Assembly: GCA_947625905.1 (NCBI GenBank)
Contig: CANQQJ010000005.1
Span: forward strand, 48,098 to 112,097
Direction of reading: 5' to 3'
Length of the DNA: 64,000 nt
Source: an uncultured Clostridia bacterium
GTDB lineage: Bacteria; Bacillota; Clostridia; Monoglobales; Monoglobaceae
The notes beneath the pieces were generated by a model that saw nothing but the letters and a program-made list of their open reading frames with translations, was not told the DNA's origin and did no database searches. The translations under genes were made by a program, and so were the position numbers. Shown in pieces: positions 44,329 to 53,499 of the stretch (its first letter is position 1; each line of letters opens with the position of its first letter).

Positions 44329-45462
44329 TTACCAAAACAGCATATCGTTACCCTTCAGCTTGTATATCGCCTCGGCAAAATAATAATCGCCGTATATTAT
44401 CGGCACATGCCGTCCGCTCTCATGGCAATTGTAGGCTTCCGTACCCATTCCGAGGATCGAATCCTCTTTGTCGGTCCAGTCGCAGTATTTTTCCTCAAGC
44501 GCTTTAAGAATTTTTATCGCGGCTCCGAGATACAGATTTTTCTCATACTCGCCCACGCTGTTTGCTATCTCGATCAAACCGCAGGCCGCGCAGGCAGAGG
44601 CAGTCGTGTCTATAAGCACAGGCTCATCGGGCGAGCGGAAGTCCACCCGGGATACATAGCCGGTTTCGGAAACGTTTGCTATAAAATAGTGCGCCACGCG
44701 TTTCGCCGCGTCAAGGTACTCTCGCTTTCCGGTATGGATATAGCTGAGAACAAACCCGTAGATAGCCCAGCTCTGCCCTCTTGACCACGATGAACCGACC
44801 TCGTAGCCCTGACCGCCGAATGTCTCGATCACCTCGCCGTTTTCGGGATTCAGGTTCACAATATGGTTCACCGAACCGTCGGCTCTTATATGAGTTCCGA
44901 GCACGGTGTCGGCATGGTTTTCGGCTATATATTTGTATCGGTTGTCATTGTGTTCTTTCGACGCCCAATAGAGCAGCGGGATATTCATCATGCTGTCGAT
45001 TATTACCCAGCCCACATGGTCGCCGTTCCATGAGCGGATAAATTTGCCCGCGGGGTTATATCTGGACGCAAGCATGTTTGCCGCATAGATCGTTCTCAGC
45101 CGCGACTTTTCGCCTCCGAATAATCTGTAGTTCACACCGCTTGAAATGTACCACATAAAGCCCACGTCATGGTGCAGCGTGTCGTATTTTTCAAAAGCTT
45201 TGTCCAGCATCTCCTCCGCGCGCTCAGCGACGCTTTTATAATGCTCGTCCTTTGTGCCGACATACATCAGCCACATAAGACCGGCCCAAAATCCGTTTGT
45301 CCACCATGTTATGTCCTCGTCGGCCATGTTGTTGTGAACGCCGTCTCTTGTAGTGTAGGGTATCTTATTTTTCGACCTCTCGCTGACCAGCTTAAGCTTT
45401 TTGTCAAGCTTATCCCATGTTGAGTTTATAAAGTCCTTATTTTCTTCAATAATTTTATTCAT
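44329..45462 (-). CDS. GH88 unsaturated glucuronyl hydrolase
   Basis: 377 residues from ATG at 45462; GAGGTG lies 7 bp upstream, whereas the in-frame TTG at 45468 is too close to it. No signal peptide. An (alpha/alpha)6 barrel with the two catalytic aspartates of GH88: Asp99 in LHHDVGFMW and Asp156 in VIIDSMMN; also WSRGQSWAIYG (226-236) and the terminal YGDYYFAEAI. GH88 enzymes hydrate the unsaturated glucuronyl end of lyase products, typically from glycosaminoglycans or similar uronates. Has its own promoter at 45536-45564. It complements the GH105 enzyme, suggesting two kinds of unsaturated ends. Confidence 0.92.
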   Translation of the reverse strand: MNKIIEENKDFINSTWDKLDKKLKLVSERSKNKIPYTTRDGVHNNMADEDITWWTNGFWAGLMWLMYVGTKDEHYKSVAERAEEMLDKAFEKYDTLHHDVGFMWYISSGVNYRLFGGEKSRLRTIYAANMLASRYNPAGKFIRSWNGDHVGWVIIDSMMNIPLLYWASKEHNDNRYKYIAENHADTVLGTHIRADGSVNHIVNLNPENGEVIETFGGQGYEVGSSWSRGQSWAIYGFVLSYIHTGKREYLDAAKRVAHYFIANVSETGYVSRVDFRSPDEPVLIDTTASACAACGLIEIANSVGEYEKNLYLGAAIKILKALEEKYCDWTDKEDSILGMGTEAYNCHESGRHVPIIYGDYYFAEAIYKLKGNDMLFW

Positions 45463-45535
45463 TGTCAATCACCTCACGTGTGCACCGCAGTACACAAATT
45501 ATATTCATATTTAATTTTTTTTGATTTATTTGAAA

Positions 45536-45564
45536 ATTACAGTACCGCGCCGTGCTTCTGTCAA
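45536..45564 (-). promoter_or_regulatory. Promoter of the GH88 gene
   Basis: On the minus strand TTGACA (45564-45559), a 17-bp spacer, TGTAAT (45541-45536), about 75 bp before the ATG at 45462. A perfect consensus -35 box. Confidence 0.75.
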
Positions 45565-45634
45565 GTAACATTCAATAAAACAGCTGCGCACGGGAATGGC
45601 GGCGGGCGTCTTTCGCGCTTTGTTTATACTTATT

Positions 45635-47062
45635 TTAAAACTCCGAGGTTTTCATTTTTTCCACCCGCAGTTTTCCGTCGAACAAAGGTGTTTTTTCGCT
45701 CTCCCTCACGATGTTTTCCGCTTTCATCCGCACGTGACCCGTGCCGCCGAATACGGCGGTCAGCTTGTCGCTCGCGTGAATATTCCGAAACAGAATGTTT
45801 TCCGCTTCCGTTTCTTTAAAATAAACCGCGCACAGCTCCCGATTCGGGTCTGCCTCGACGACGGGCTGTTGAGTAAAATGATTTTCGCGACGATTGTCAT
45901 CCGTCGGGCGGGGCTCGTGACACAACGAATATCCGATATTTGACACGCTGATATTTTTCACCGTGCCCTCTCCGAAATAAACGCCCGTGCCGCCGTCCCC
46001 GTATATCTGCACGTTATCCAGAACCGCGCCGCTTAGCGCGCAGCTCACGCGTATGCCGGTCCGCATACGGCCTGTGACGCCCCGCACCGTCACGTTGTAA
46101 GTATCCTCCGGCTGCGCTTTTCGGCTGCCGCCGCAAACGTCATAATAATAATTTTCTCCGATCCGCACACAAGCGCCGACCCGCAGCTTTTCCGCCGCGG
46201 GGTCAAGCGGCTTGTTCTCACTGCCCCTGAGGCGCGCAGGATCCCGTTCCGTGCTTTCCATAATATTCTCCACGGTAATGTTATACAGCGGTTTTCCGCC
46301 GTGATTGAGCAGACGCACCATCGCGCAGGGCGTGCAGGTGCAAACGTTGCGAATCATCACATGATGGAGCCCGTCATCCAGCCCCGCCGCCCGCATAGCT
46401 TCATCAAACCGGCTCGTGAGGCAGGTCAGCGCGACCGTATCGTCACCCGTACAGCCCGTAATGTTTTCGATCAGAAAATGCGAGCACCCTGTTCTCAGGT
46501 CAATACCGTCCTGATTGACGACCGTATGCGGCGCGTAAAAATCAATATTCGCAATGCGGCCGTGCGAAGAATAGTGGAACGTGACCGCCCAGTACCGCTG
46601 GTTGACGATCCGCAGATTTTCGATGGAAACCCGCTCTGTATTTACAAAATTAAACATGGAATTGTACAGGACCGGGCGTTTTCCTTCCCCCGCCTGTGTT
46701 TTTTCCGTAAAACCGTTGTGCCTGCCACCGTCCAAAAGCGCGTTGCCAAGGCCGTAAATTTTGATATCATATTGTCTTCCTTCTCGTGTGCAAGCCTGCG
46801 GCGTGTCCTGATTGGAATTGATAAAGATGTTTTCAAACATGCCGTCCGCCTGCCGCAGTACGCAATTGTCAAGACAGATCACGCTCCCCGTGTGCAGTCG
46901 GATCGCATGCGTGATCTCCCACAGGCACCGACCGGTTCGCTCATTTCGGCGCGGAACGGTCACTTTTTCTCCCGTCTGCGCCGCGGCGTCTACCGCCGCC
47001 TGGATCATGGCGCTGTCATCGCCCAAATGGGCGTAAAAATTCGGATCGTACTCGCTGTACAT
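45635..47062 (-). CDS. GH28-like right-handed beta-helix protein
   Basis: 475 residues from ATG at 47062, with GGAGG (47073-47069) 6 bp upstream; the longer in-frame reading is untranslated leader. No signal peptide. N-terminal YAHLGDDSAMIQAAVDAAAQTGEKVTVP is typical of pectate-lyase-superfold GH28 proteins, followed by parallel beta-helix coils. Candidate acidic residues lie in NQDGIDLRTG and CTGDDTVAL, matching the NTD and DD motifs of polygalacturonases. The usual GHG motif is not evident (RLLNHGG is the nearest), so specificity, and perhaps activity, differs from true polygalacturonase. Cytoplasmic and within an oligosaccharide-processing gene set. Confidence 0.72.
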   Translation of the reverse strand: MYSEYDPNFYAHLGDDSAMIQAAVDAAAQTGEKVTVPRRNERTGRCLWEITHAIRLHTGSVICLDNCVLRQADGMFENIFINSNQDTPQACTREGRQYDIKIYGLGNALLDGGRHNGFTEKTQAGEGKRPVLYNSMFNFVNTERVSIENLRIVNQRYWAVTFHYSSHGRIANIDFYAPHTVVNQDGIDLRTGCSHFLIENITGCTGDDTVALTCLTSRFDEAMRAAGLDDGLHHVMIRNVCTCTPCAMVRLLNHGGKPLYNITVENIMESTERDPARLRGSENKPLDPAAEKLRVGACVRIGENYYYDVCGGSRKAQPEDTYNVTVRGVTGRMRTGIRVSCALSGAVLDNVQIYGDGGTGVYFGEGTVKNISVSNIGYSLCHEPRPTDDNRRENHFTQQPVVEADPNRELCAVYFKETEAENILFRNIHASDKLTAVFGGTGHVRMKAENIVRESEKTPLFDGKLRVEKMKTSEF

Positions 47063-47118
47063 ATTCTTCCTCCGTTTTTCAAGCTCAAGCCTTTGCCGCG
47101 CAAGCTTGACTTTAAGCT

Positions 47119-48831
47119 TTATTTTATTTTTTCGGTTTGGATAATTGTTTCTATTTCGCACACACCCTTCGGTATATCGTAACAAACCGCGGGAATAGAT
47201 GTCTCAGGCTCCATAAAATTTGTGTTGGGAAAAGCTTTGATCACGGTGCCGACTCCGCTTTTGCCGCGCGCGACGCATTTATAGCTTTGATTGATCACGG
47301 CCGCGGCACTGCCGTCGATCCGCTGCCGAAATCCTTGCCCTACATCTCTTGACAACGCAAATCCGCAGTCGTAAGCGCGGCACATAAACTCGCTTGTGAT
47401 CCTATGCCTGCGCATATGCCCATTATCTGTCGGAATTATTTCCGTGCACACCGTTATGCCTCTTATCGGCGACCATACCGTGGTCACGGAATGATCGGTG
47501 ATCTTCTCTTCCTCAATTCCGCGCCTCACGTAAATATAACCGTCGATCTCAAACGCAAGCATACTGTCGGGCGCGGCTTCCCTTAACGCGCGGCACGAAC
47601 GCGGCACGCTAAAACCGAAGCGCGAGCTGTAAGCAAATTTTGAATACTTTTCGGCATAATGCGCAAGTCCGGGTGAACTATACTTTCCGACCGGATAAAT
47701 AACCGATTCACCGTCACGCTGCTGAACCATCATATCCGCGCGGGGAAGCGTTTTAAGCGGCTTAAGCGCCGGCATCGCCAAAGCCTCCGCGCTCCAAAAA
47801 GGATGATCATCGGGCAGAGCGAGGATCATAAAAGTTTTCAGCGCCCAATACGGTGAACCGGGAGCGTTATAGGATTCGGACATATTTAAATTCTGATATC
47901 TGTAGCCTATCGTAAGCACGCCTCCGTTATCAAAAATCGGAGCTTTCATCCAGTCATCGATATGTCTCGCAAGCAGGCCCTTAATAACACCGTGAGAAAA
48001 CACATCCACATCCGCGTATACACAGGCGCTCCAAAATGCGGCCTGGGCGAAACGGTATGTCATAGAGCGTCCGAACGGCACAGCTCTGCCGTCCGGCGCG
48101 AACCAATAAATAAAGTCCTCGGCAAACCTCGCCGCTCGTTCCTTAAAAAGATCGCTCCGTTCTTTATCTGAGCCCGCCATCACCTTGGCGTAAATCAGAC
48201 TGTAAAAATGAATGGCAAAGGATATGTAATAGTCTCTGGCTCCGTAATATTCTCCGTCTCCGTTCTTGCCGTCGCTGTACCAGCCGTCGCCGATATAATA
48301 GGACTCTATCTCCTTCAGGCAGAAGTCTATCGTCTCTCTCGAATATTCGCCGCCGACGCTCGCTAAACCTATATTTACGATAACTGCAAAGAATTTCCAA
48401 TTGTTGTCGTGACTTTTATAATCGTTTATCTGCAGCAGCCAATTGTTGAAATTTGTCCTTTCACCATTACTGAGCGGTTCCCACACTTTGTCGGGCGCAA
48501 GTAAAAGCGCGTAGCCGAAAGCCGCCATTTCTACCATTCTCTGATCAAAATCATGTATAACGCCCCAATATTCATCCGATTTCGGATCTGTCCCCGAGAT
48601 GATGCCTCTTCTGTATATCTCGTCAAATTTGTCCAATGAGCCTCCCCCGGCCCATAGCGGCGCCAACCCCCACAGGGGACGGGCAAACGCCTCGATACCG
48701 ATAGTGTCCTGTTCGTACGAGGCTCCGCTTGAACCTATCAAAAGGCGCGACGATCCTGCGCTGTAATGCGGTTTTAACGGAAGCAGAATATCGCCAAGCA
48801 GATTTTGCCAGTCGGATTTTGTTTCATACAT
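47119..48831 (-). CDS. DUF2264 family protein
   Basis: 570 residues from ATG at 48831, with GGAGG 10 bp upstream; an in-frame GTG at 48852 overlaps that site. No signal peptide. Typical DUF2264 features: PHYSAGSSRLLIGSSGASYEQDTIGIEAFARPLWGLAPLWAGGG near the N-terminus, DNNWKFFAVIVNIGLASVG, YYIGDGWYSDGKNGDGEYYGARDYYI, and GRAVPFGRSMTYRFAQAAFW. These are (alpha/alpha) toroid proteins often found beside polysaccharide lyases and glycosidases, with poorly known function. Has a near-consensus promoter at 48910-48938. Confidence 0.85.
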   Translation of the reverse strand: MYETKSDWQNLLGDILLPLKPHYSAGSSRLLIGSSGASYEQDTIGIEAFARPLWGLAPLWAGGGSLDKFDEIYRRGIISGTDPKSDEYWGVIHDFDQRMVEMAAFGYALLLAPDKVWEPLSNGERTNFNNWLLQINDYKSHDNNWKFFAVIVNIGLASVGGEYSRETIDFCLKEIESYYIGDGWYSDGKNGDGEYYGARDYYISFAIHFYSLIYAKVMAGSDKERSDLFKERAARFAEDFIYWFAPDGRAVPFGRSMTYRFAQAAFWSACVYADVDVFSHGVIKGLLARHIDDWMKAPIFDNGGVLTIGYRYQNLNMSESYNAPGSPYWALKTFMILALPDDHPFWSAEALAMPALKPLKTLPRADMMVQQRDGESVIYPVGKYSSPGLAHYAEKYSKFAYSSRFGFSVPRSCRALREAAPDSMLAFEIDGYIYVRRGIEEEKITDHSVTTVWSPIRGITVCTEIIPTDNGHMRRHRITSEFMCRAYDCGFALSRDVGQGFRQRIDGSAAAVINQSYKCVARGKSGVGTVIKAFPNTNFMEPETSIPAVCYDIPKGVCEIETIIQTEKIK

Positions 48832-48909
48832 CTTTTCAAGACCTCCTAACACATTAAGTCCAAAAATTAAATTATCCCGATCTGTTTATTCGTTTTGTGC
48901 GGCATTTGT

Positions 48910-48938
48910 ATTATACAACATGATTTTTAAAAATGCAA
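48910..48938 (-). promoter_or_regulatory. Promoter of the DUF2264/GH28-like genes
   Basis: On the minus strand TTGCAT (48938-48933), a 17-bp spacer, TATAAT (48915-48910), about 80 bp before the ATG at 48831. Confidence 0.75.
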
Positions 48939-48978
48939 CTGTTTTACGCATACAGCAATACGCGCGGAAAAGCTTCGG

Positions 48979-50268
48979 CTACTGGATCCGCACCTTTTGC
49001 TTGGCGATGACAAAGTGCAGGAAGAGAATCGCCGCCGCTACTATCAGCAAGGAGATCAGCGACAGCAGCTGCTGCGCGTACATCGGTACTCCCAGAAAGG
49101 TATTGCCGTTCGCCTGGATCACATTCAGAATTTTTCCCGCAAGGAGCGAGGCCCCGAACCCGCAGATGCCTCCTATAGAGCTTTTGAGCGCCATGGCCTG
49201 CGTGATATACGCTTTGTCCACATAGCTGTATGTAATATTAAAGGTATTCTGGTTGGTTCCTGCAAGGCTAATATTATAGAAAACGGTGTATACAACAACG
49301 AGATACCAATGACGGGGCGTGGTAAACACATTTGCCAGGAACGCGGCGGCGGCAAAATAGAGCGCCAACTCAAATCCCTTGGCGAAGGACTTTTTGTCCG
49401 AGTACCTGCCCAACGGCCTTGATACGAAAATGCGGCAAATATTCGCGGCCATGTTAATGACCTGCACAGCAAATACCGAGATCATCAGATCTTTCGTTTT
49501 GAAGATGCCCATGAACCCGACGGTGAAATATCTTGCCGCGTCCCACAAAACAGTCAAATAAATGATATGGCGGAAACTCCTGTTGCCCAGCGTGCCGCGC
49601 ATGACGAGCGAGAACTTTCCGGCTCCTTCTTCTCGTTCCTTTTCGCTGTCCTTTTTAATAAGCATCAGGGTGATAAAATTACAGATATTGATCAGCAGCA
49701 TTGATACGGCAATGAATAAAAAGCCGCCGTTTAAATTGCCGATGCTCTCGAAACGGTCGATAACCCATCCCACCAGCGCAGTGAACACGATGCCGGAAAT
49801 CAGAGAGATTATCTCCTTATTTGCGGCATAGGAGCCGCGCTTGGCGGGATCGACATAGGAATTTGCCCATTTGTAGCAGATGGAAGTAATCAGATATTTG
49901 CCCGCATAGGCAATTAAAATAGAGATAACGACAAGCGTCTTTTTCGTCATTTCGGACACCGGAAGGAAGGGCACCAGATAGATGAACATGAAAAACAACT
50001 GACTGGACGTGTCAAATATAAGCACAAGTGACTTCGCGCTGAGCCTGCTGCGAACCAAAAAGATCGAGGCCAGCTGAAACACAAAGGCAACCGAGATAAA
50101 CGAGGAAATTATGCCGACTACCGCGTCGCTGACACCGATAGCCGAAAGCAGCTTGGCCAAAAACGCGTCCGCCACCAGAAGGGTGACAAAATATTCAAAT
50201 GTACACTGCGCCATATATGCTGCCCGCGCTTTTCTGTACGCGGGCGATAGATAAACATCCTGATCCAT
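48979..50268 (-). CDS. Major facilitator superfamily transporter
   Basis: 429 residues with AGGAAGGAG before ATG. About twelve membrane helices; begins with a cytoplasmic segment MDQDVYLSPAYRKARAAYM, and carries ANSYVDPAKRGSYAANKEIISL and SRPLGRYSDKKSFAKG between helices, as in MFS permeases. Substrate unknown. It lies between a GH39-like glycosidase (77 bp upstream) and a DUF2264 gene, so import of a short oligosaccharide or export of a released sugar is plausible. Confidence 0.88.
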   Translation of the reverse strand: MDQDVYLSPAYRKARAAYMAQCTFEYFVTLLVADAFLAKLLSAIGVSDAVVGIISSFISVAFVFQLASIFLVRSRLSAKSLVLIFDTSSQLFFMFIYLVPFLPVSEMTKKTLVVISILIAYAGKYLITSICYKWANSYVDPAKRGSYAANKEIISLISGIVFTALVGWVIDRFESIGNLNGGFLFIAVSMLLINICNFITLMLIKKDSEKEREEGAGKFSLVMRGTLGNRSFRHIIYLTVLWDAARYFTVGFMGIFKTKDLMISVFAVQVINMAANICRIFVSRPLGRYSDKKSFAKGFELALYFAAAAFLANVFTTPRHWYLVVVYTVFYNISLAGTNQNTFNITYSYVDKAYITQAMALKSSIGGICGFGASLLAGKILNVIQANGNTFLGVPMYAQQLLSLISLLIVAAAILFLHFVIAKQKVRIQ

Positions 50269-50345
50269 TTTAAGACTCCTTCCTTTAACAGGTCATTTTT
50301 TCGATATAAGTTTTCTTTTCCCTTATTTTCGGCTTAAAGTAAACC

Positions 50346-51674
50346 TCATTTATCATCGGTCAACAGCAAAACGGTATTCGGCTGCATATTTATTTCAACA
50401 GTATTTCCATCTGCCTCGGCCACTGTTTCTGCATCGTGAGCCTCATCAAGCAGACGCAGACGCAAGCATTTCTTTTTCAGATTGCTAAATTCTATTTTTA
50501 CTGTCTTTGCAGGCATATCTTCCTCGTCGGTATAATAACTGATAAGCGCGGCAACACTGTCGCCGCTATCGACGGCGCCTACGGCATAGATGTCTTCCGC
50601 AGTGTATTCGCAGGCAATCTGAGTTCCTTTTTGATACAGCTCCGAAAACATTTTAAACGGATAATACCCTTTCAGCGGGCGATAGGTGTAAAAATCGAAC
50701 AATCCGTTAAAGGCGCAGGGGCGGGCGTCGTAGTACATCAACATATCCGCGTCGCTGTTCTGGCCCGTACACATACACGCGGCGGTAAAGGCCGCGCCCT
50801 TCATTCCGATAATGGTCTCGATAGACTTGACAAAGTTTTTGCCCCAATCCTTAACATAGTTCCATTCGTTCAGAATACTTTCGGTTTTCGTATAGCCGTA
50901 CCGATCCAGCATTTTCCGTATTTGCGCCGCGCCTTCCTGAACGCGGTGAGGATCGTTCTTATACATATGCCAGGAAAGGAAGTCCAGCGGCACCCTGTCA
51001 CCCGAGGTCAGCCGCTCAAAGAATCCCGTCTGCCATTCCTCGCTCCACGCTCTTGCCAAAGCGGGCCCGCCGATCTTCAAATGAGGGAAGCACGTTTTTA
51101 AATGGGTGGCCGCGACAGCGTACAGCTCGTAAAACTCCTTGGCTGTGCCGCCCCAATTTCTCTTGTTCTCAGAATTGTCCGAGTCCAGATCGGGCTCATT
51201 CCAGATCTCCCAATATTCAATATCCATATGAAAACCATCCGCCCAGCCCTCGGTATAGTGACGGATGATATGCTCGCATATCACCGCCCATTTATAAAAA
51301 TCCTTGGGCGGAAGAGTTCCGTATTTTTTGACGCCGTGTTCAATTTTGGAACCCAAGCGATAAAAGTTCTTGGCTCCCGCCTCTTCTATCAAGAGCAGAT
51401 AGTTGTCGGTTACCGGAAAATCGTAGGAGGCCGGGTCATAGGGATCCGCATCAAAATCAGGGAACACTGCGGAAATGTCAACGGTATGCTCCCCGCCGTA
51501 GCTTGACCAAAAGGCCGCGTCATGATTTCTGGCGTAGGGTATGCCCGCCGCCCTATAGGCCTCCAAGTTTGAACGGACTTGGCTTCCTTTTTTATGTACC
51601 GGTCCGTTGTTGACCGCGTGCATCGGCTTGATTTTTCCTATTTTCTTTTCCAAATCAAATAAAATCGTATCCAC
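50346..51674 (-). CDS. GH39-like clan GH-A glycosidase, cytoplasmic
   Basis: 442 residues; GTG start at 51674 with AAAGGA 8 bp upstream. No signal peptide. TIM barrel with acid/base Glu160 in IEYWEIWNEPDLD and nucleophile Glu270 in TESILNEWNYV, both matching GH39 (beta-xylosidase or alpha-L-iduronidase) signatures; the first part SNLEAYRAAGIPYARNHDAAFW is also typical. A small beta-sandwich ends the protein. Because the neighbours are uronate-directed (heparinase-like, GH88), an iduronidase- or xylosidase-like exo activity are both possible. 20 bp downstream of the heparinase-like gene. Confidence 0.85.
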   Translation of the reverse strand: MDTILFDLEKKIGKIKPMHAVNNGPVHKKGSQVRSNLEAYRAAGIPYARNHDAAFWSSYGGEHTVDISAVFPDFDADPYDPASYDFPVTDNYLLLIEEAGAKNFYRLGSKIEHGVKKYGTLPPKDFYKWAVICEHIIRHYTEGWADGFHMDIEYWEIWNEPDLDSDNSENKRNWGGTAKEFYELYAVAATHLKTCFPHLKIGGPALARAWSEEWQTGFFERLTSGDRVPLDFLSWHMYKNDPHRVQEGAAQIRKMLDRYGYTKTESILNEWNYVKDWGKNFVKSIETIIGMKGAAFTAACMCTGQNSDADMLMYYDARPCAFNGLFDFYTYRPLKGYYPFKMFSELYQKGTQIACEYTAEDIYAVGAVDSGDSVAALISYYTDEEDMPAKTVKIEFSNLKKKCLRLRLLDEAHDAETVAEADGNTVEINMQPNTVLLLTDDK

Positions 51675-51694
51675 AATAAAATTCCTTTCTCAAA

Positions 51695-53368
51695 TTAAAC
51701 AAAAACAGACAGTTTAAAGCTTTTATCGTCAGCGGGATAGTCGATCAGCCACACGGATTTATCTTTAAGATGATGATCTTTAAGCACGCGCTTCTGAATT
51801 TCAGGTTTGCTTTCCGACCATATCAACGCCGCGCCGATATGTAATCCGTCACTTTCCGGCTTTGGCTCAACTATCGAAACAAATCGTTCCGTAATCGTGT
51901 GCCCATCCGTATTCTCAAATTCGTCGCAGAGAGTAACTCCCCGCTTACTAAGTTTGAAGCTCCTGCGGATCTTAGGATCGTCAACGCCGTAGGCACCTTG
52001 GATCTCCATGGAAAATTCATTGTCCTCAACTTTTACATTATCGGCGCTATATTGTCTGCCAAAGCACTGTTCACGCCCGTCAACTATCGGTACAGAATGT
52101 CCGAGCGACGAGTTTTGCAGAAGAGTATATCTTTTGGCGGGGTCAAAATTGTCCTTGGTATATTCCATTGCTCCGAGATCCGCCAAAAGCTGTCCGCTGT
52201 CGTCCGCGAATATAAAGCTGCCCACGTCGTTGTGATTATGCTCCTCATCGTTATGTCCCGCCTTGGCCGCGAATGAATACAGCTTGCGCTTGCCGATGTA
52301 CCACTGCGCGTCACGGAAGTAAATCGTTTCTTCTTTTGCGGGCGCATCAACTTTAAAATAATCAGGATCGCTCCACAGCAGATTGCGCAGCCAATACACA
52401 AGCTTGATCTCTCTGTCACCCGAGGAAAAGCTCACGCTTTCGGAAGGGGGAGCGGCAGCGCCGCAATTCTTGACAAGGTAAGAAATCAGCCCCGCAAAAG
52501 CACTGACATCTATTCTCTCGCTGCCGTCCGAAAAGCTTACCGTCAAATTCCTTCGAAGGATCACTCGGTTTAAATATTTCGCTATCTCGCAAACCTTGGG
52601 TGTATGGATCAGATCCACTTTGCCGTCGGTGAATTTAAGCAGCATATCCGCAAAAAACACAAAGAACGAGAATCCGTAACCCCAATAGCTGATGCCCTCC
52701 GTGCAGCAGCCGTCATCGCCGTAGCCTTCAAGGAACGACAGGATCGTCTTTAGCAGCCTATCCTTTACTTTCACAAAGCGTTCGGGCGCCAAATACATAT
52801 ATGCCATGCCGACCGAGCCGCCGCATACAGCCGCCCAATTGGAATGCAGGGTTTCCCACCAGTAGGTCTTGGTTTCGTACGGAGTAAAAATTCGCGTCTC
52901 GATCTCGTTTATTATCATATCGCGCACCTTTTCGGGCAGCTTATCTCCGACGAGCGACAGCGCCTCGGCAAGCATTACTGCGGTTTCGGCGGCAAACAGG
53001 TCAATATGCGTGCGGTATTCGCTCGGCCCTATTGACTTCAAATGAGCCGGAAGGACCCATGTGATTTCTCCGCAAATCAGCCAAACCATATTGCTCATCT
53101 CGTCCAAATACTTCTGTTCACCATATATCAAATACAGGAGCATCGAACACGCAAATCTGTTCCTGCGCAGATAGTATCTGCTCTCATATTCGGCTCTTGA
53201 GCCGGTTGTGAAAAAATAATTAAAATTCGTAAAGTCCAGATCCGGCGCGTCTTTTTCACATTCCCGCTCAGAGTAATCCTCGAGTTGTTTTATATACGGC
53301 GCATAAAAGCCGTCGGTTCTGATCATATCAAGCTTTTCTTCCATGTTTTCGAACACATTAATCCGCAT
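51695..53368 (-). CDS. Heparinase II/III-like protein, cytoplasmic
   Basis: 557 residues with AAAGGTGA before ATG and no signal peptide, unlike the two secreted heparinase-like proteins of the window. Helical toroid (about 40-300: LHSNWAAVCGGSVGMAYMY, CCTEGISYWGYGFSFF) and a beta-sandwich with the characteristic GHNDEEHNHNDVGSFIFADDSG block and YTLLQNSSLGHSVPIVDG. Probably acts on imported oligosaccharides. First gene of the minus-strand set 53368-43376; preceded by control element copy 3 and a leader hairpin, so likely under the same AraC regulator as the Lpl-type transporter. Confidence 0.88.
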   Translation of the reverse strand: MRINVFENMEEKLDMIRTDGFYAPYIKQLEDYSERECEKDAPDLDFTNFNYFFTTGSRAEYESRYYLRRNRFACSMLLYLIYGEQKYLDEMSNMVWLICGEITWVLPAHLKSIGPSEYRTHIDLFAAETAVMLAEALSLVGDKLPEKVRDMIINEIETRIFTPYETKTYWWETLHSNWAAVCGGSVGMAYMYLAPERFVKVKDRLLKTILSFLEGYGDDGCCTEGISYWGYGFSFFVFFADMLLKFTDGKVDLIHTPKVCEIAKYLNRVILRRNLTVSFSDGSERIDVSAFAGLISYLVKNCGAAAPPSESVSFSSGDREIKLVYWLRNLLWSDPDYFKVDAPAKEETIYFRDAQWYIGKRKLYSFAAKAGHNDEEHNHNDVGSFIFADDSGQLLADLGAMEYTKDNFDPAKRYTLLQNSSLGHSVPIVDGREQCFGRQYSADNVKVEDNEFSMEIQGAYGVDDPKIRRSFKLSKRGVTLCDEFENTDGHTITERFVSIVEPKPESDGLHIGAALIWSESKPEIQKRVLKDHHLKDKSVWLIDYPADDKSFKLSVFV

Positions 53369-53445
53369 ATCAAACTCACCTTTTTGTTTAACTCATGTAT
53401 GCCGCTTCCGAAAAATAGATTTGCTGTAAACTTTTTAACAGTCGT

Positions 53446-53474
53446 GCAGGCTCAACATTTTCTGTCGAGCCTGC
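53446..53474 (-). promoter_or_regulatory. Leader hairpin upstream of the cytoplasmic heparinase-like gene
   Basis: On the minus strand GCAGGCTCGACA, loop GAAAA, TGTTGAGCCTGC: a 12-bp stem with one G-U wobble. The wobble pairs only in minus-strand RNA (it is an A-C mismatch on plus), which supports a role in the leader of this transcript. It is followed by CTGTTAAAAAG rather than a T-run. Confidence 0.55.
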
Positions 53475-53499
53475 AGCCAATGTTAATCAAAGTTGTTCA

